A stretch of DNA of 48,337 nt from an uncultured Muribaculaceae bacterium. GTDB taxonomy: Bacteria > Bacteroidota > Bacteroidia > Bacteroidales > Muribaculaceae. Made by a program: the position numbers and the translations under genes. Positions 8,959 to 18,604 of the stretch are shown piece by piece. The stretch is from assembly GCA_944321685.1 (NCBI GenBank), contig CALUMH010000022.1, positions 1 through 48,337 of the forward strand, written 5' to 3'. Every line of letters begins with the position of its first letter. Within the stretch, counting starts at the first letter, position 1. The notes below the pieces were generated by a model. That model did no database searches. It worked only from the letters and a program-made list of their open reading frames with translations, and was not told where the DNA came from.

Positions 8959-9555
8959 ATGCTTAAACCTTTTTTGCACGAAGGCTGCCGCGAGGCAGGT
9001 TGCGACGAAGCCGGACGCGGATGCCTTGCCGGACCGGTGGTGGCTGCTGCCGTGATATTGCCGCAGGATTTCGGCAACGAATTGCTTAACGACTCGAAGC
9101 AGCTTACCGAGCGACAGCGCAACGAACTGCGAACCGTCATCGAAACCGAGGCCGAAGCATGGGCAGTGGCATTTGTAACACCCGAAGAAATAGACCAAAT
9201 CAATATTCTGCAAGCATCGATACTTGCCATGCACAGAGCCGTGGCCCAATTGCCGGTGCCGCCCGAATTCCTGCTCATCGACGGCAACCGTTTCAATCCA
9301 TACCCCGGCATACCACACAAGTGCATTGTCAAGGGCGATGCAACTTATATGTCGATAGCTGCCGCATCGGTGCTTGCCAAGACGCACCGCGACGAATATA
9401 TGTACGCTATTGCCCGTGATTACCCCGATTACCGGTGGGACCGGAACAAAGGTTATCCCACACGCGACCACCGCGCAGCCATTGCCGCACACGGCACCAC
9501 TCCCCACCACCGCCTGTCGTTCCGCTTACTCGACCCTCAACTGTCGTTGTTTTAA
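8959..9555 (+). CDS. rnhB: Ribonuclease HII
   Basis: A nuclease that cuts RNA in RNA-DNA hybrids and removes single ribonucleotides. The signature [17 protein letters not shown] follows the start closely, with Asp16 and Glu17 as the first metal ligands; NDSKQL and the later catalytic Asp in LLIDGN are present. I chose the ATG at 8959 (199 residues). An upstream in-frame ATG at 8917 would overlap the synthase gene by 17 bases and add a non-conserved 14-residue leader ([13 protein letters not shown]). The C-terminus [16 protein letters not shown] matches the family. Confidence 0.94.
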   Translation: MLKPFLHEGCREAGCDEAGRGCLAGPVVAAAVILPQDFGNELLNDSKQLTERQRNELRTVIETEAEAWAVAFVTPEEIDQINILQASILAMHRAVAQLPVPPEFLLIDGNRFNPYPGIPHKCIVKGDATYMSIAAASVLAKTHRDEYMYAIARDYPDYRWDRNKGYPTRDHRAAIAAHGTTPHHRLSFRLLDPQLSLF

Positions 9556-9596
9556 CTCCGAAAAGTGCCGTGATGGCATAAAAATCGCGAAAATGG

Positions 9597-9627
9597 TTGA
9601 CTGTTAACGGGAAAATTTGTATCTTTG
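9597..9627 (+). promoter_or_regulatory. Promoter for the DUF177-rpmF operon
   Basis: TTG at 9597-9599, 20 bases, then TATCTTTG at 9620-9627. The -7 box overlaps the TTG codon at 9625, so that codon cannot be the translation start of the next gene if this promoter is used. Confidence 0.7.
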
Positions 9628-9648
9628 CGCCGATTTAACTCTACTATT

Positions 9649-10176
9649 TTGGAAAAATTTGACGAATTTGACCTTTTTTTGAAAGGTATGCCCACTGGTA
9701 CACAAGAATTTACCTACCATTTAGGGCTGGATTTTTTCAGAAAGATGGAAAGTAGCGACGTGTCATCGGGCGATGTGAACGTAACATTGTCGGTGAAATG
9801 CGTCGGAGATGTTTATAAGCTGTTTTTCACCCTCGAAGGTGTAATAGGCATACCATGCGACCGTTGCCTCGACGAAATGGAACATCACGTGAATGCCACA
9901 TATGCCATGAGCGTGAAATATGGCGATGAATATTATGAAGGCGACGACCTCACGGTTATTCCCGAGTCGTGCGATACCTTTAACGTTGCGCGTGTTATCA
10001 ACGACACGGTGATGCTTACAATTCCCATCATGCACACTCACGAAGAGGGCAAGTGCAACGAGGAAATGAGCCGCCTGCTTGATGAACACTCGGCGCACGG
10101 CAATGCCGATGACGAGGACGACACGAAGTGCGACCCTCGATGGGAAGCACTGCGAAAGTTGAAAAACAATAATTAA
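9649..10176 (+). CDS. DUF177 (YceD-like) protein
   Basis: A protein of about 175 residues of the YceD/DUF177 family, linked to 23S rRNA processing and ribosome assembly in other bacteria and almost always found just before rpmF. The family core IPCDRCLDEM is visible near residue 75, and the C-terminus ends DPRWEALRKLKNNN, a typical form. I place the start at the TTG at 9649 (read as MEKFDEFDLFLKGM), about 15 bases after the predicted transcription start; the earlier TTG at 9625 lies in the promoter. An internal ATG at 9688 would remove conserved residues. Confidence 0.88.
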   Translation: MEKFDEFDLFLKGMPTGTQEFTYHLGLDFFRKMESSDVSSGDVNVTLSVKCVGDVYKLFFTLEGVIGIPCDRCLDEMEHHVNATYAMSVKYGDEYYEGDDLTVIPESCDTFNVARVINDTVMLTIPIMHTHEEGKCNEEMSRLLDEHSAHGNADDEDDTKCDPRWEALRKLKNNN

Positions 10177-10198
10177 TAATATAATTACATAAAAAGAG

Positions 10199-10384
10199 AT
10201 GGCACATCCTAAACGAAAACAATCGAAGACCCGCACAGCCAAGAGAAGGACTCATGACAAGGCTGTTGCTCCGACAATTGCCCTTTGCCCCAACTGCGGC
10301 GCATGGCACATATATCACACCGTATGCCCCGAATGCGGCTATTACCGTGGTAAGATAGCTATCGAAAAAGGCGCAGCACAGTAA
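10199..10384 (+). CDS. rpmF: 50S ribosomal protein L32
   Basis: A 61-residue protein of the large ribosomal subunit. It begins MAHPKRKQSKTRTAKRR, as in the family, and has a zinc-ribbon pair of CxxC motifs, CPNC and CPEC. It follows the DUF177 gene by 22 bases, the usual arrangement. The presence of all four cysteines marks it as the zinc-binding form. Confidence 0.97.
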   Translation: MAHPKRKQSKTRTAKRRTHDKAVAPTIALCPNCGAWHIYHTVCPECGYYRGKIAIEKGAAQ

Positions 10385-10451
10385 ACAAAGAGGCACAAAA
10401 CCAAGATGCGTCGAAAACGCTAACTGCAATTACTATATGCCTTGTGTAACA

Positions 10452-10467
10452 TAGGTTGCATAACCTA
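10452..10467. promoter_or_regulatory. Perfect short palindrome upstream of fabH
   Basis: TAGGTT-GCAT-AACCTA lies 79 bases before the fabH start. It has no T-tract, so it does not look like a terminator. It could be an operator for a dimeric regulator or a short leader hairpin. No regulator can be named. Confidence 0.4.
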
Positions 10468-10545
10468 AAGGTACCAAGGGATATAGTAGTTATCGTTTCC
10501 GTAAATCAACACATAAACGCCGAACAGACTTTACAATCAAGAATT

Positions 10546-11529
10546 ATGATTAACGCTAACATAACCGGCATTGCATCATACACGCCCGACTATGTACTCA
10601 CCAACGACGAATTGTCGCAAATGGTCGAGACGAGCGACGAGTGGATTACCACACGTGTGGGAATCAAGGAAAGGCGAATCTTGAAAGAGCCGCACGCAGG
10701 CTCGTCATACATGGGTGTGCGTGCCCTCAACAAGCTGCTTGAAGAAACCGGTACCAGTGCCGAGGATATAGAGCTGATTATTTGCGCTACATCCAACCCC
10801 GACTACCGCTTCCCTTCCACAGCTTCGATCATTGCTTACCAATGTGGAGCCAAGAATGCCTATGCATACGACATACAGGCTGCTTGTGCAGGTTTCGTGG
10901 TGTCGATGCAATCGGCTTCGGCCTATATCAAGAGCGGCCTTTACAAGAAGATAGTGGTGATTGCCGCCGAGAAAATGTCGAGCATGACTAATTACAAGGA
11001 TCGCACCACTTGCCCGCTCTTTGGCGATGCCGCCGTGGCTGTACTCGTTGAGCCGACCGAGGAAAATGTAGGTGTTATCGACGGCGTGTTCCACGTCAAC
11101 GGTGAGGGGCTGCCTCACTTGGTGATGAAAGCAGGCGGGTCGGTCAACCCGGCATCGGTCGAAAATGTTCAGGCCGACGAGCATTATGTGTATCAGGAAG
11201 GACGTGCGGTTTACAAGCACGCCGTTACCGATATGTATGAGTCGAGCAAGGAAATCATGGCACGCAACGGTTTGACCGTCGATACCATCGACTGGTTCAT
11301 CCCGCACCAAGCCAACTTGCGCATCATCGAAGCCGTAGGATCGCGCCTCGGCATAGACACCGACAAAGTGCTTGTCAACATACAGCATTATGGTAACACC
11401 AGTGCAGCATCAATTCCGCTGTGCATCGACGAATACAAAAGCCGCCTCAAAAAAGGCGACAAGATAGTCCTCACCGCCTTTGGTGCAGGATTTACCTGGG
11501 GGGCTATGTACCTCGTTTGGGGCATATAA
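10546..11529 (+). CDS. fabH: Beta-ketoacyl-ACP synthase III
   Basis: A 327-residue condensing enzyme that starts fatty-acid synthesis by joining acetyl-CoA with malonyl-ACP. The Cys-His-Asn triad is complete: Cys114 in QAACAGF, His254 in IPHQANLRI and Asn284 in HYGNTSAASI. I start at the ATG at 10546 (MINANITGIASYTPDY); the open frame reaches back to 10456 but the extra 30 residues do not resemble FabH. It follows rpmF as in the yceD-rpmF-plsX-fabH cluster of other bacteria, but plsX is not present between them. Confidence 0.96.
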   Translation: MINANITGIASYTPDYVLTNDELSQMVETSDEWITTRVGIKERRILKEPHAGSSYMGVRALNKLLEETGTSAEDIELIICATSNPDYRFPSTASIIAYQCGAKNAYAYDIQAACAGFVVSMQSASAYIKSGLYKKIVVIAAEKMSSMTNYKDRTTCPLFGDAAVAVLVEPTEENVGVIDGVFHVNGEGLPHLVMKAGGSVNPASVENVQADEHYVYQEGRAVYKHAVTDMYESSKEIMARNGLTVDTIDWFIPHQANLRIIEAVGSRLGIDTDKVLVNIQHYGNTSAASIPLCIDEYKSRLKKGDKIVLTAFGAGFTWGAMYLVWGI

Positions 11530-11650
11530 TACCCTTGGCTTAACCTACAATCCCACACGACTGCCTTCGGCGCATAACACGACACCACCGGCGGAGCTGT
11601 GGGATTTTGTTTTATGGCACAAGATAACGCAGAAATATATATATTTTACC

Positions 11651-12535
11651 ATGCAGCATAAAGCAGGATTTGTAAACATAGTGGGTAATCCCAATGTGGG
11701 GAAATCGACGTTGATGAACCGCCTCGTGGGCGAACGCATATCGATAATAACGTCGAAAGCGCAGACCACACGGCACCGTATAATGGGCATAGTCAATACC
11801 GAAGAGTACCAGATAGTATTCTCCGATACGCCGGGAGTACTTAAACCCAAGTATAAGTTACAGGAAAGTATGCTTGAGTTCTCGGAGGAAGCACTTGTAG
11901 ATGCCGACATACTGCTTTATGTCACCGACGTGGTGGAATCAATCGAGAAAAACCGCTCGTTTCTCGACAAAGTGGCGAAAAAGAAAATCCCCATTCTGCT
12001 GGTGATTAACAAAATCGACCTGCTGAAAGGAAATGCCGACCTCGTGGCCATAATCGACAAGTGGCGCGAAGTGTTGCCGTCGGCCGAGGTGTTCCCCATG
12101 TCGGCCAAGGAAAACTTCAATGTCGATAACCTCATGAAACGCATCGTGGAATTGCTGCCCGAGTCGCCGCCATTCTTCGGCAAGGATGACCTTACCGACC
12201 GCCCGGCACGTTTCTTTGTCACCGAAATCATTCGAGAAAAATTATTGCTCGACTATGACAAGGAAGTGCCTTATGCCTCTCAAGTGATGGTGGAACTGTT
12301 TGATGAAAAGCCCGAGTCGATACACATCATGGCGGTGATATATGTGGAACGCAACAGCCAAAAGGCAATCATCATAGGCCACGGCGGACAAAAATTGAAG
12401 CGCGTGGGCATCGAAGCCCGCAAGGACATTGAGGCATTCTTCCAAAAACGCGTTTATCTGGAACTTTACGTGAAAGTGGAAAAAGACTGGCGCAACAAGG
12501 AGAACAAGTTGCGCTCGTTCGGATACATAGAATAA
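11651..12535 (+). CDS. era: GTPase Era
   Basis: A 294-residue GTPase that binds the 3' end of 16S rRNA during 30S assembly. G1 is GNPNVGKST at 12-20, G3 is DTPGV, and G4 is NKID. The C-terminal KH-domain region contains VERNSQKAIIIGHGG. I use the ATG at 11651; the frame is open to 11480 across the end of fabH, but residues before MQHKAGFVNIVG are not Era-like. It is followed after 36 bases by der. Confidence 0.97.
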   Translation: MQHKAGFVNIVGNPNVGKSTLMNRLVGERISIITSKAQTTRHRIMGIVNTEEYQIVFSDTPGVLKPKYKLQESMLEFSEEALVDADILLYVTDVVESIEKNRSFLDKVAKKKIPILLVINKIDLLKGNADLVAIIDKWREVLPSAEVFPMSAKENFNVDNLMKRIVELLPESPPFFGKDDLTDRPARFFVTEIIREKLLLDYDKEVPYASQVMVELFDEKPESIHIMAVIYVERNSQKAIIIGHGGQKLKRVGIEARKDIEAFFQKRVYLELYVKVEKDWRNKENKLRSFGYIE

Positions 12536-12571
12536 TCACTAAAATAATTATACCGACAGCAAATTTTTTAT

Positions 12572-13885
12572 ATGGGAAAACTTATTGCAATAGTAGGACG
12601 GCCCAATGTGGGAAAATCGACACTGTTCAACCGGTTGACTGGTGCCCGCACGGCTATCGTTGACGACACTTCGGGCACCACACGCGATCGCCAATATGGC
12701 AAGACCGAGTGGAACGGCGTGGAGATGTCGGTTGTCGATACAGGCGGCTGGGTTGTAAACTCCGAAGACATTTTTGAGGAAGAAATCAACAAGCAGGTGG
12801 CCATTGCCATAGAAGAGGCCGATGTGATACTTTTCGTGGTTGACATAAAAAACGGGATAACCGATCTCGACGACCATGTGGCGGCAATATTGCGCCGCTC
12901 GCAGAAACCCGTCATAGTGGTTGCCAACAAAGCCGACGACCTGACATATTTCGGCGAAGCCGAGTTTTATGCCTTCGGGCTTGGCGACCCCATAGCAGTA
13001 TCGGCTATCAACGGTTCGGGAACCGGCGACCTGCTCGATCGCATAGTGGAACTCATGCCCAAAGAAACTGCCGAAGAAGAAGTCACCGAACACTTGCCCA
13101 AGTTTGCCATCGTGGGAAGGCCCAATTCGGGGAAATCATCGATAGTGAATGCTTTCATCGGCGAAGAGCGTAACATCGTGACCAATATTGCAGGCACCAC
13201 CCGTGACAGCATTTACACGCGTTACAACAAGTTCGGCTTCGATTTCTACCTTGTCGATACCGCAGGAATTCGCAAGAAGGCCAAGGTGAACGAAGACATA
13301 GAATACTACTCGGTGATACGCAGCATTCGTGCCATAGAAAACAGCGATGTGTGCATTCTCATGATTGATGCCACCCGCGGCATCGAAGGGCAAGATGCCA
13401 ATATCTTCTCGCTCATTCAGCGCAACCGCAAGGGGCTGGTGGTGTGTGTCAACAAGTGGGACCTTGTTGAAAACAAGAGCACGGCGGCTATCAAGACGTT
13501 TGAAAACGCCATTCGCAACCGCTTCGCCCCGTTCACCGACTTTCCCATCATATTCGGCTCGGCACTCACCAAGCAGCGCATTCTCAAAGTGCTTGAAAGT
13601 GCGGTAAATGTGTATGAAAACCGTAACCGTCAAGTGCCTACATCGGAACTAAACAACGTGATGCACGAGGCCATAGAGGCTTATCCGCCACCGGCCAACA
13701 AGGGCAAATATGTGAAAATAAAATATGTAACCATGCTCAAGGAGGCCAAAATTCCGTCGTTCCTGTTCTTCTGCAACCTGCCGCAGTGGGTAAAAGAGCC
13801 ATACAAACGCTATCTTGAGAACCAAATACGGGAACACTGGGACTTCAGCGGAACTCCTATCAATATTTTCATGCGCGAAAAATAA
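12572..13885 (+). CDS. der: Ribosome-assembly GTPase Der (EngA)
   Basis: A 437-residue protein with two G domains in tandem and a C-terminal KH-like domain, needed for 50S assembly. The first P-loop is GRPNVGKST at 9-17; the second is GRPNSGKSS near 181-189. DTGGW and DTAGIRKK are the two G3 motifs, and NKAD and NKWD the two G4 motifs. It is preceded by era, so two ribosome-assembly GTPases are expressed together with L32 and the YceD-like protein. Confidence 0.97.
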   Translation: MGKLIAIVGRPNVGKSTLFNRLTGARTAIVDDTSGTTRDRQYGKTEWNGVEMSVVDTGGWVVNSEDIFEEEINKQVAIAIEEADVILFVVDIKNGITDLDDHVAAILRRSQKPVIVVANKADDLTYFGEAEFYAFGLGDPIAVSAINGSGTGDLLDRIVELMPKETAEEEVTEHLPKFAIVGRPNSGKSSIVNAFIGEERNIVTNIAGTTRDSIYTRYNKFGFDFYLVDTAGIRKKAKVNEDIEYYSVIRSIRAIENSDVCILMIDATRGIEGQDANIFSLIQRNRKGLVVCVNKWDLVENKSTAAIKTFENAIRNRFAPFTDFPIIFGSALTKQRILKVLESAVNVYENRNRQVPTSELNNVMHEAIEAYPPPANKGKYVKIKYVTMLKEAKIPSFLFFCNLPQWVKEPYKRYLENQIREHWDFSGTPINIFMREK

Positions 13886-14043
13886 CCGGCATGAAGTTAA
13901 CAATCATTGATATAAATTCAAACAAATAAGGTTTGCTGTTACGATATTCCTAAGTAACTTTGCACTGCTAAAGTAAAAGGAATTTTTTCATAATAACAAC
14001 AAACAACAAAAAAATATATACTTGAATTTTGGTTATGAGGGGG

Positions 14044-14076
14044 GTGTGCATTTGTGAAAATGTGCACTTCTTTTTT
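14044..14076 (+). terminator. Probable intrinsic terminator
   Basis: GTGTGCATTT pairs imperfectly with AAATGTGCAC (14044-14067) and is followed by TTCTTTTTT. It lies 160 bases after der and could end that operon or a short RNA. Confidence 0.5.
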
Positions 14077-14131
14077 ATTTAGAACAATATTGGACGGCTC
14101 AATGAAATTTTTCTGTTTTTTGAGAAATAAG

Positions 14132-14163
14132 GTTGACAGGTTGTCGCTTTTTTTGTATGTTTG
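14132..14163 (+). promoter_or_regulatory. Promoter for the (p)ppGpp-PgpH operon
   Basis: TTG near 14132, about 20 bases, then TATGTTTG at about 14156-14163. Transcription would begin about 65 bases before the start codon. Confidence 0.6.
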
Positions 14164-14237
14164 TATATTCATTTCATGGGAATGAGTGTATCGCATTTGC
14201 ACCACACACAGACAACCTATAACTAAACGAAAGCATT

Positions 14238-16478
14238 ATGATGGAGACACCCAAAATGACACCCGAAGAGGAAGACCGCATGATAAATGCCGCATTTAAA
14301 GAATTGCTCGATGGCTATATGGCAAGTAACCACCGCAAGAAAGTGGAAATCATAGAACGTGCTTTCAAGTTTGCCAAGGATGCCCACAGTGGAATACGCC
14401 GCCGCTCGGGTGAACCGTATATCATGCACCCGATTGCCGTGGCACGCATAGTGAGCCAAGAAATAGGGTTAGGGTCGGTGTCGATATGTGCCGCCTTGTT
14501 GCACGATGTGGTGGAAGATACCGATTACACGGTCGAAGACATAGAGTCACAATTCGGCAAGAAAGTAGCACAAATCGTTGAAGGGCTGACCAAGATTTCG
14601 GGCGGCATATTTGGAGACAAAGCATCGGCACAAGCCGAAAACTTCAGGAAGCTGCTGTTGACCATGAACAACGACATCCGTGTAATCCTCATCAAAATGG
14701 CCGACCGCTTGCACAATATGCGCACACTTGGATCGATGTTGCCGAGCAAGCAATACAAAATTGCAGGCGAAACACTGTATATATATGCCCCGTTGGCGCA
14801 TAGGCTGGGGTTGTTTGCCATAAAAACCGAACTCGAAGACCTGAGTTTCAAATACGAGCACCCCGAAGCCTACAAGACCATAAGCGAACAGATTGCCGCC
14901 ACCGAGGCCAGGCGCAACGAGATATTCAATACTTTTGCAACCCCCATTAAGCAGCGGCTCGATGCAATGGGGCTGACATACACCATAAAAGCACGTGTAA
15001 AGTCGGTTTACTCGATATGGAAAAAAATGGAAGCCAAGCACATTCCGTTTGAGGAAGTATATGACTTGTATGCCGTGCGTATAGTTTTTGATTGCGAGAA
15101 AGAGAGTGATGAAAAACGCACTTGCTGGAACATATATTCGGAAATTACCGACTTGTACCGCCTGCATCCCGACCGAACCCGCGACTGGCTGAGCACACCG
15201 AAGGCCAACGGATACCGAGCCTTGCACCTGACGGTGATGGGCCCCGACGGCAATTGGATAGAAGTACAGATACGCAGCAAGCGCATGGACGACATGGCCG
15301 AACGCGGATTTGCCGCACACTGGAAATATAAAATAGGCGAAGGCGAGGAAGAATCGGAACTGGCCGCATGGCTCAAGACGATACAAGACATCCTTGAAAA
15401 TCCCGAACCCGATGCGCTCGATTTCCTCGATACCATCAAGCTCAACCTGTTTGCTTCGGAAATAGTAGTATTTACTCCTAAGGGTGAACTGATTACGCTG
15501 CCCAAGGATTCAACGGTGCTTGATGTGGCTTTCAACTTGCACTCCGAGCTTGGCACACATTGCATTGCCGGAAAAGTCAACCATCGACTGGTACCGCTGT
15601 CGCACAAGTTACAAAGCGGCGACCAGGTGGAGGTACTCACATCACAATCGCAACGTCCTAAAGCCGAATGGGTTAACTTCCTTGCTTCGGCCAAAGGGCG
15701 CACACGGCTCAATGCCGCATTGCGCAAAGAACGCCGCACGGTGATCGAAACAGGCGAAGCACAATTTGGCAAGTTCCTCGACGACAATGGCATAGAGCGC
15801 ACCAATGAAAATATCACCAAAATATGCATGGCACAAAATCTGCCCAACCGCGAAGAGCTGTACTACATGATAGGCAACGATGACATTGCACTGTCGCCGC
15901 AGTTGTTACAGCCGCTGCGCCAGCAACCGGTGAACCTACTTAACAAGCTGTTGCGCAATCCATTGAAGCGCAATCGCACCAAGAAAACCACCGAACCGGT
16001 AGTGGAGGCAATATCGGCACCCATCGACATGAAGAAAACCTACCTGCTCAAGACCGAGAACGGCGTGAGCAACTACCGCATAGCACCATGCTGCCACCCC
16101 ATCCCGGGCGATGATGTGTTTGGCTTTGTCGATGACCATAACCACGTGGTGGTGCACAAGCTCACGTGCGACAATGCCATGCGGCTGAAGAGCAGCTTCG
16201 GCGGACGCATAGTCACCACCAAGTGGGAAACCAAGAATGTGAAATTCCCGGCATCGGTACACGTTGAAGGTATCGACCGCATGGGCATATTGCAAGAAAT
16301 AATTTCCATCATATCAACCAACCTGTCGATATACATTCGCCGCCTGAATATTGCCGCCGAAGAAGGAGTATTCAGCTGCGAACTATATGTTGACGTGGAA
16401 GACGTGGACGTAGTCAACAAGCTGTGCAAGCAAATCAAGAAGGTTGACGGCGTGAAATCGGCCGTGAGAATGGATTAA
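14238..16478 (+). CDS. Bifunctional (p)ppGpp synthetase/hydrolase
   Basis: A 746-residue RelA/SpoT homologue. The HD hydrolase domain is intact: HPIAVARI near 64-71 and LLHDVVEDT at 88-95 hold the His-Asp and Glu-Asp residues that RelA lacks. The synthetase domain spans about 245-365, with YDLYAVRIVF, NGYRALH and IEVQIRS. A TGS domain follows (404-468) and an ACT domain ends the protein (about 670-746). It should both make and break (p)ppGpp. The start could be the ATG at 14238 or the next codon. It is followed after 17 bases by the PgpH-like gene. Either rel or spoT is used as a name in the literature. Confidence 0.95.
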   Translation: MMETPKMTPEEEDRMINAAFKELLDGYMASNHRKKVEIIERAFKFAKDAHSGIRRRSGEPYIMHPIAVARIVSQEIGLGSVSICAALLHDVVEDTDYTVEDIESQFGKKVAQIVEGLTKISGGIFGDKASAQAENFRKLLLTMNNDIRVILIKMADRLHNMRTLGSMLPSKQYKIAGETLYIYAPLAHRLGLFAIKTELEDLSFKYEHPEAYKTISEQIAATEARRNEIFNTFATPIKQRLDAMGLTYTIKARVKSVYSIWKKMEAKHIPFEEVYDLYAVRIVFDCEKESDEKRTCWNIYSEITDLYRLHPDRTRDWLSTPKANGYRALHLTVMGPDGNWIEVQIRSKRMDDMAERGFAAHWKYKIGEGEEESELAAWLKTIQDILENPEPDALDFLDTIKLNLFASEIVVFTPKGELITLPKDSTVLDVAFNLHSELGTHCIAGKVNHRLVPLSHKLQSGDQVEVLTSQSQRPKAEWVNFLASAKGRTRLNAALRKERRTVIETGEAQFGKFLDDNGIERTNENITKICMAQNLPNREELYYMIGNDDIALSPQLLQPLRQQPVNLLNKLLRNPLKRNRTKKTTEPVVEAISAPIDMKKTYLLKTENGVSNYRIAPCCHPIPGDDVFGFVDDHNHVVVHKLTCDNAMRLKSSFGGRIVTTKWETKNVKFPASVHVEGIDRMGILQEIISIISTNLSIYIRRLNIAAEEGVFSCELYVDVEDVDVVNKLCKQIKKVDGVKSAVRMD

Positions 16479-16495
16479 CCATATTTTCTACCATC

Positions 16496-18532
16496 ATGTT
16501 TAAGTTCGACAAGAAAAATATTGTAAGGCTCCTGCTGTTTGTGGGAGCCATAGCTGTAATTTCTTACTTCATTCCGAGGGAGAGCAACGAGGATTTTAAT
16601 TATGCCATAGGCAGACCGTGGAATTATACCCTGCTTACTGCACCCTACGATATCCCGGTAAACCTCGACTCGGTGAGTGCGGCCAAGCGCCGCGACAGTG
16701 TGGACAGGGCGTTCATACCGGTATATAAGCGCGACAACGCTATTGCAATGAAAGCCGTGAACGACTTGAGGAAGGCATTGTCGCAACACGGGCAGGTGAC
16801 CCCGTCGTTACAAGAGCGGATAACGATTGCCGTCAGAGACTTGTATGCCGACGGCATTGTTGACAGCGAAACTTATTCCGGCATTCGCAAAGGCCAACTG
16901 CCCAATGTGAGATTTATTGTGGGCAATGTGGCCAAATTGGTGCCTACCACCGGAATGAAATCGGAACGGGCTGCATATGCCTCTATCGACTCTATATTCC
17001 AGGAACCATACGCCCGCATCATCATAGGCGAGGTGCAACTGGGAAATTACCTGTCGCCCAATGTGGTGCACGACAGCACCGAGTCGGCACGACTGCTTGA
17101 ACAGGCCTACTTGAAAGCCCTTGCTCCAATAGGCGTGAAACAAAAGGGTGAACGAATAGTGGACCGTGGCGACATTGTGACACCGCAAATCTATGAGATA
17201 CTGAAAGAATACGAACGGCTCAGGCAAAGCCGCGGTACCGCGGCCGAAAGCCGGGACTACCGTTTTGCCGGGCAGATAGTGGTGGTAACGATGCTCATGC
17301 TGTGTTTCTACACATTCTTCTACTTTTTCCGCCGCCGCACTTTCAACGATATGCGCCGTTTGCTTTTCCTTGTGGCGTTTGTGACGGTATTTACGCTTGT
17401 CACCTATCTTGTGCTTGATGTGTTCCCCACGGTAGGTGTTTACGTGATGCCGTTCACGGTGTTGCCCATCATCATCACCACATTCTACGATTCGCGCACG
17501 GCAATGTTTGCACACATCATAGAAACGCTGTTGTGTGCCCTTGTGGTGTCATATCCCATGGAATTTATTTTCTTCCAGTTCATAGCCGGGCTCACTGCCA
17601 TAATGACGCTACAGGAACTGTCGCGCCGCTCGCAATTGGTGAAGTGCGCCATATATGTGCTTATAGCATACATAGCCACCTATTGCGCGCTCGAAGTAAT
17701 CAATGACGGCACCATACGAAATATCAATTGGCACGTGTTCCTTTACTTCGGCCTCAATGTGGTGTTCCTGTCGTTTGCTTATATCTTCATATTCCTGGTT
17801 GAAAAATTGTTCGGGTTCATTTCCACTGTCACACTCGTCGAGCTTACCGATGTCAACACGCCGCTGCTGCGCGAACTGTCGGAAAAATGCCCCGGCACAT
17901 TCCAGCATTCGTTGCAGGTATCAAACCTCGCCGCCGAAGCCGCCCATGTGATAGGAGCCGACGTGCAACTGGTGAGAGCCGGTGCATTATACCACGACAT
18001 AGGCAAAATCGACAATCCTGCATTTTTCACCGAGAACCAACGTGGTGAAAATCCGCACAAGGCATTGCCGCCCGAAGTTAGCGCAAAAATAATCATCGAA
18101 CACGTGACTAACGGGTTGAAACGTGCCGACAAGGCCAAACTACCACAAGTGATAAAGGATTTTATCGCACAGCACCACGGGGCAGGCAAAGCAAAATATT
18201 TCTACACTATGGCTTGCAATGCACACCCCAATGAAGAAATAGATCCGGCTCCATACACATATCCGGGTCCCAACCCGAATACCAAGGAGACAAGCATATT
18301 GATGATGGCCGATTCGACCGAGGCGGCTTCGCGCAGCCTCACCGACCACAGCGACGCTTCGATTGCACAATTGGTGAACCGCATAATCGACTCGCAGATT
18401 GCCGACGGGCTGCTGAAGGATTCGCCCATCAGTTTCCGCGATGTGGAAAAAATAAAACAGTGCTTCATATCACGGTTATGCACAATGTACCATTCGCGAA
18501 TAAAATACCCCGAGGCCAATAAAAAGCCTTAA
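16496..18532 (+). CDS. 7TM-HD family phosphodiesterase, PgpH-like
   Basis: A 678-residue inner-membrane protein. A first membrane helix (about 10-28) is followed by an extracytoplasmic 7TMR-HDED-type region (about 30-255), a block of seven helices (about 258-455) and a cytosolic HD domain (about 465-640). The HDIG site is ALYHDIGKID with His500-Asp501; QHSLQVSNLAAEAA and FIAQHHGAGKAKYFY carry further metal ligands. Proteins of this build degrade c-di-AMP in Firmicutes; the same role here is inferred. The 17-base gap to the (p)ppGpp enzyme implies joint expression. Confidence 0.9.
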   Translation: MFKFDKKNIVRLLLFVGAIAVISYFIPRESNEDFNYAIGRPWNYTLLTAPYDIPVNLDSVSAAKRRDSVDRAFIPVYKRDNAIAMKAVNDLRKALSQHGQVTPSLQERITIAVRDLYADGIVDSETYSGIRKGQLPNVRFIVGNVAKLVPTTGMKSERAAYASIDSIFQEPYARIIIGEVQLGNYLSPNVVHDSTESARLLEQAYLKALAPIGVKQKGERIVDRGDIVTPQIYEILKEYERLRQSRGTAAESRDYRFAGQIVVVTMLMLCFYTFFYFFRRRTFNDMRRLLFLVAFVTVFTLVTYLVLDVFPTVGVYVMPFTVLPIIITTFYDSRTAMFAHIIETLLCALVVSYPMEFIFFQFIAGLTAIMTLQELSRRSQLVKCAIYVLIAYIATYCALEVINDGTIRNINWHVFLYFGLNVVFLSFAYIFIFLVEKLFGFISTVTLVELTDVNTPLLRELSEKCPGTFQHSLQVSNLAAEAAHVIGADVQLVRAGALYHDIGKIDNPAFFTENQRGENPHKALPPEVSAKIIIEHVTNGLKRADKAKLPQVIKDFIAQHHGAGKAKYFYTMACNAHPNEEIDPAPYTYPGPNPNTKETSILMMADSTEAASRSLTDHSDASIAQLVNRIIDSQIADGLLKDSPISFRDVEKIKQCFISRLCTMYHSRIKYPEANKKP

Positions 18533-18604
18533 ACTGTGTTAAAGAGAAACTAGCCTGTATCGGGTAGAATTGGTCGTTATTTCCTATTTTAGAAAATCGG
18601 TTTT

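Larger units (their letters stand above)
13886..14237. other. 352-base gap between der and the (p)ppGpp gene
   Basis: No gene. TTTG at 13931-13934 with TAACTTTG near 13954 forms a possible plus-strand promoter whose transcript would run into the hairpin at 14044-14067. A second promoter lies at 14132-14163. A short RNA of about 110 bases between the first promoter and the hairpin is possible but unproven. Confidence 0.5.

Noticed and set aside
9625..9648. TTG at 9625 as the start of the DUF177 protein
   Set aside because: It overlaps the -7 promoter box, and the added residues do not fit the family.
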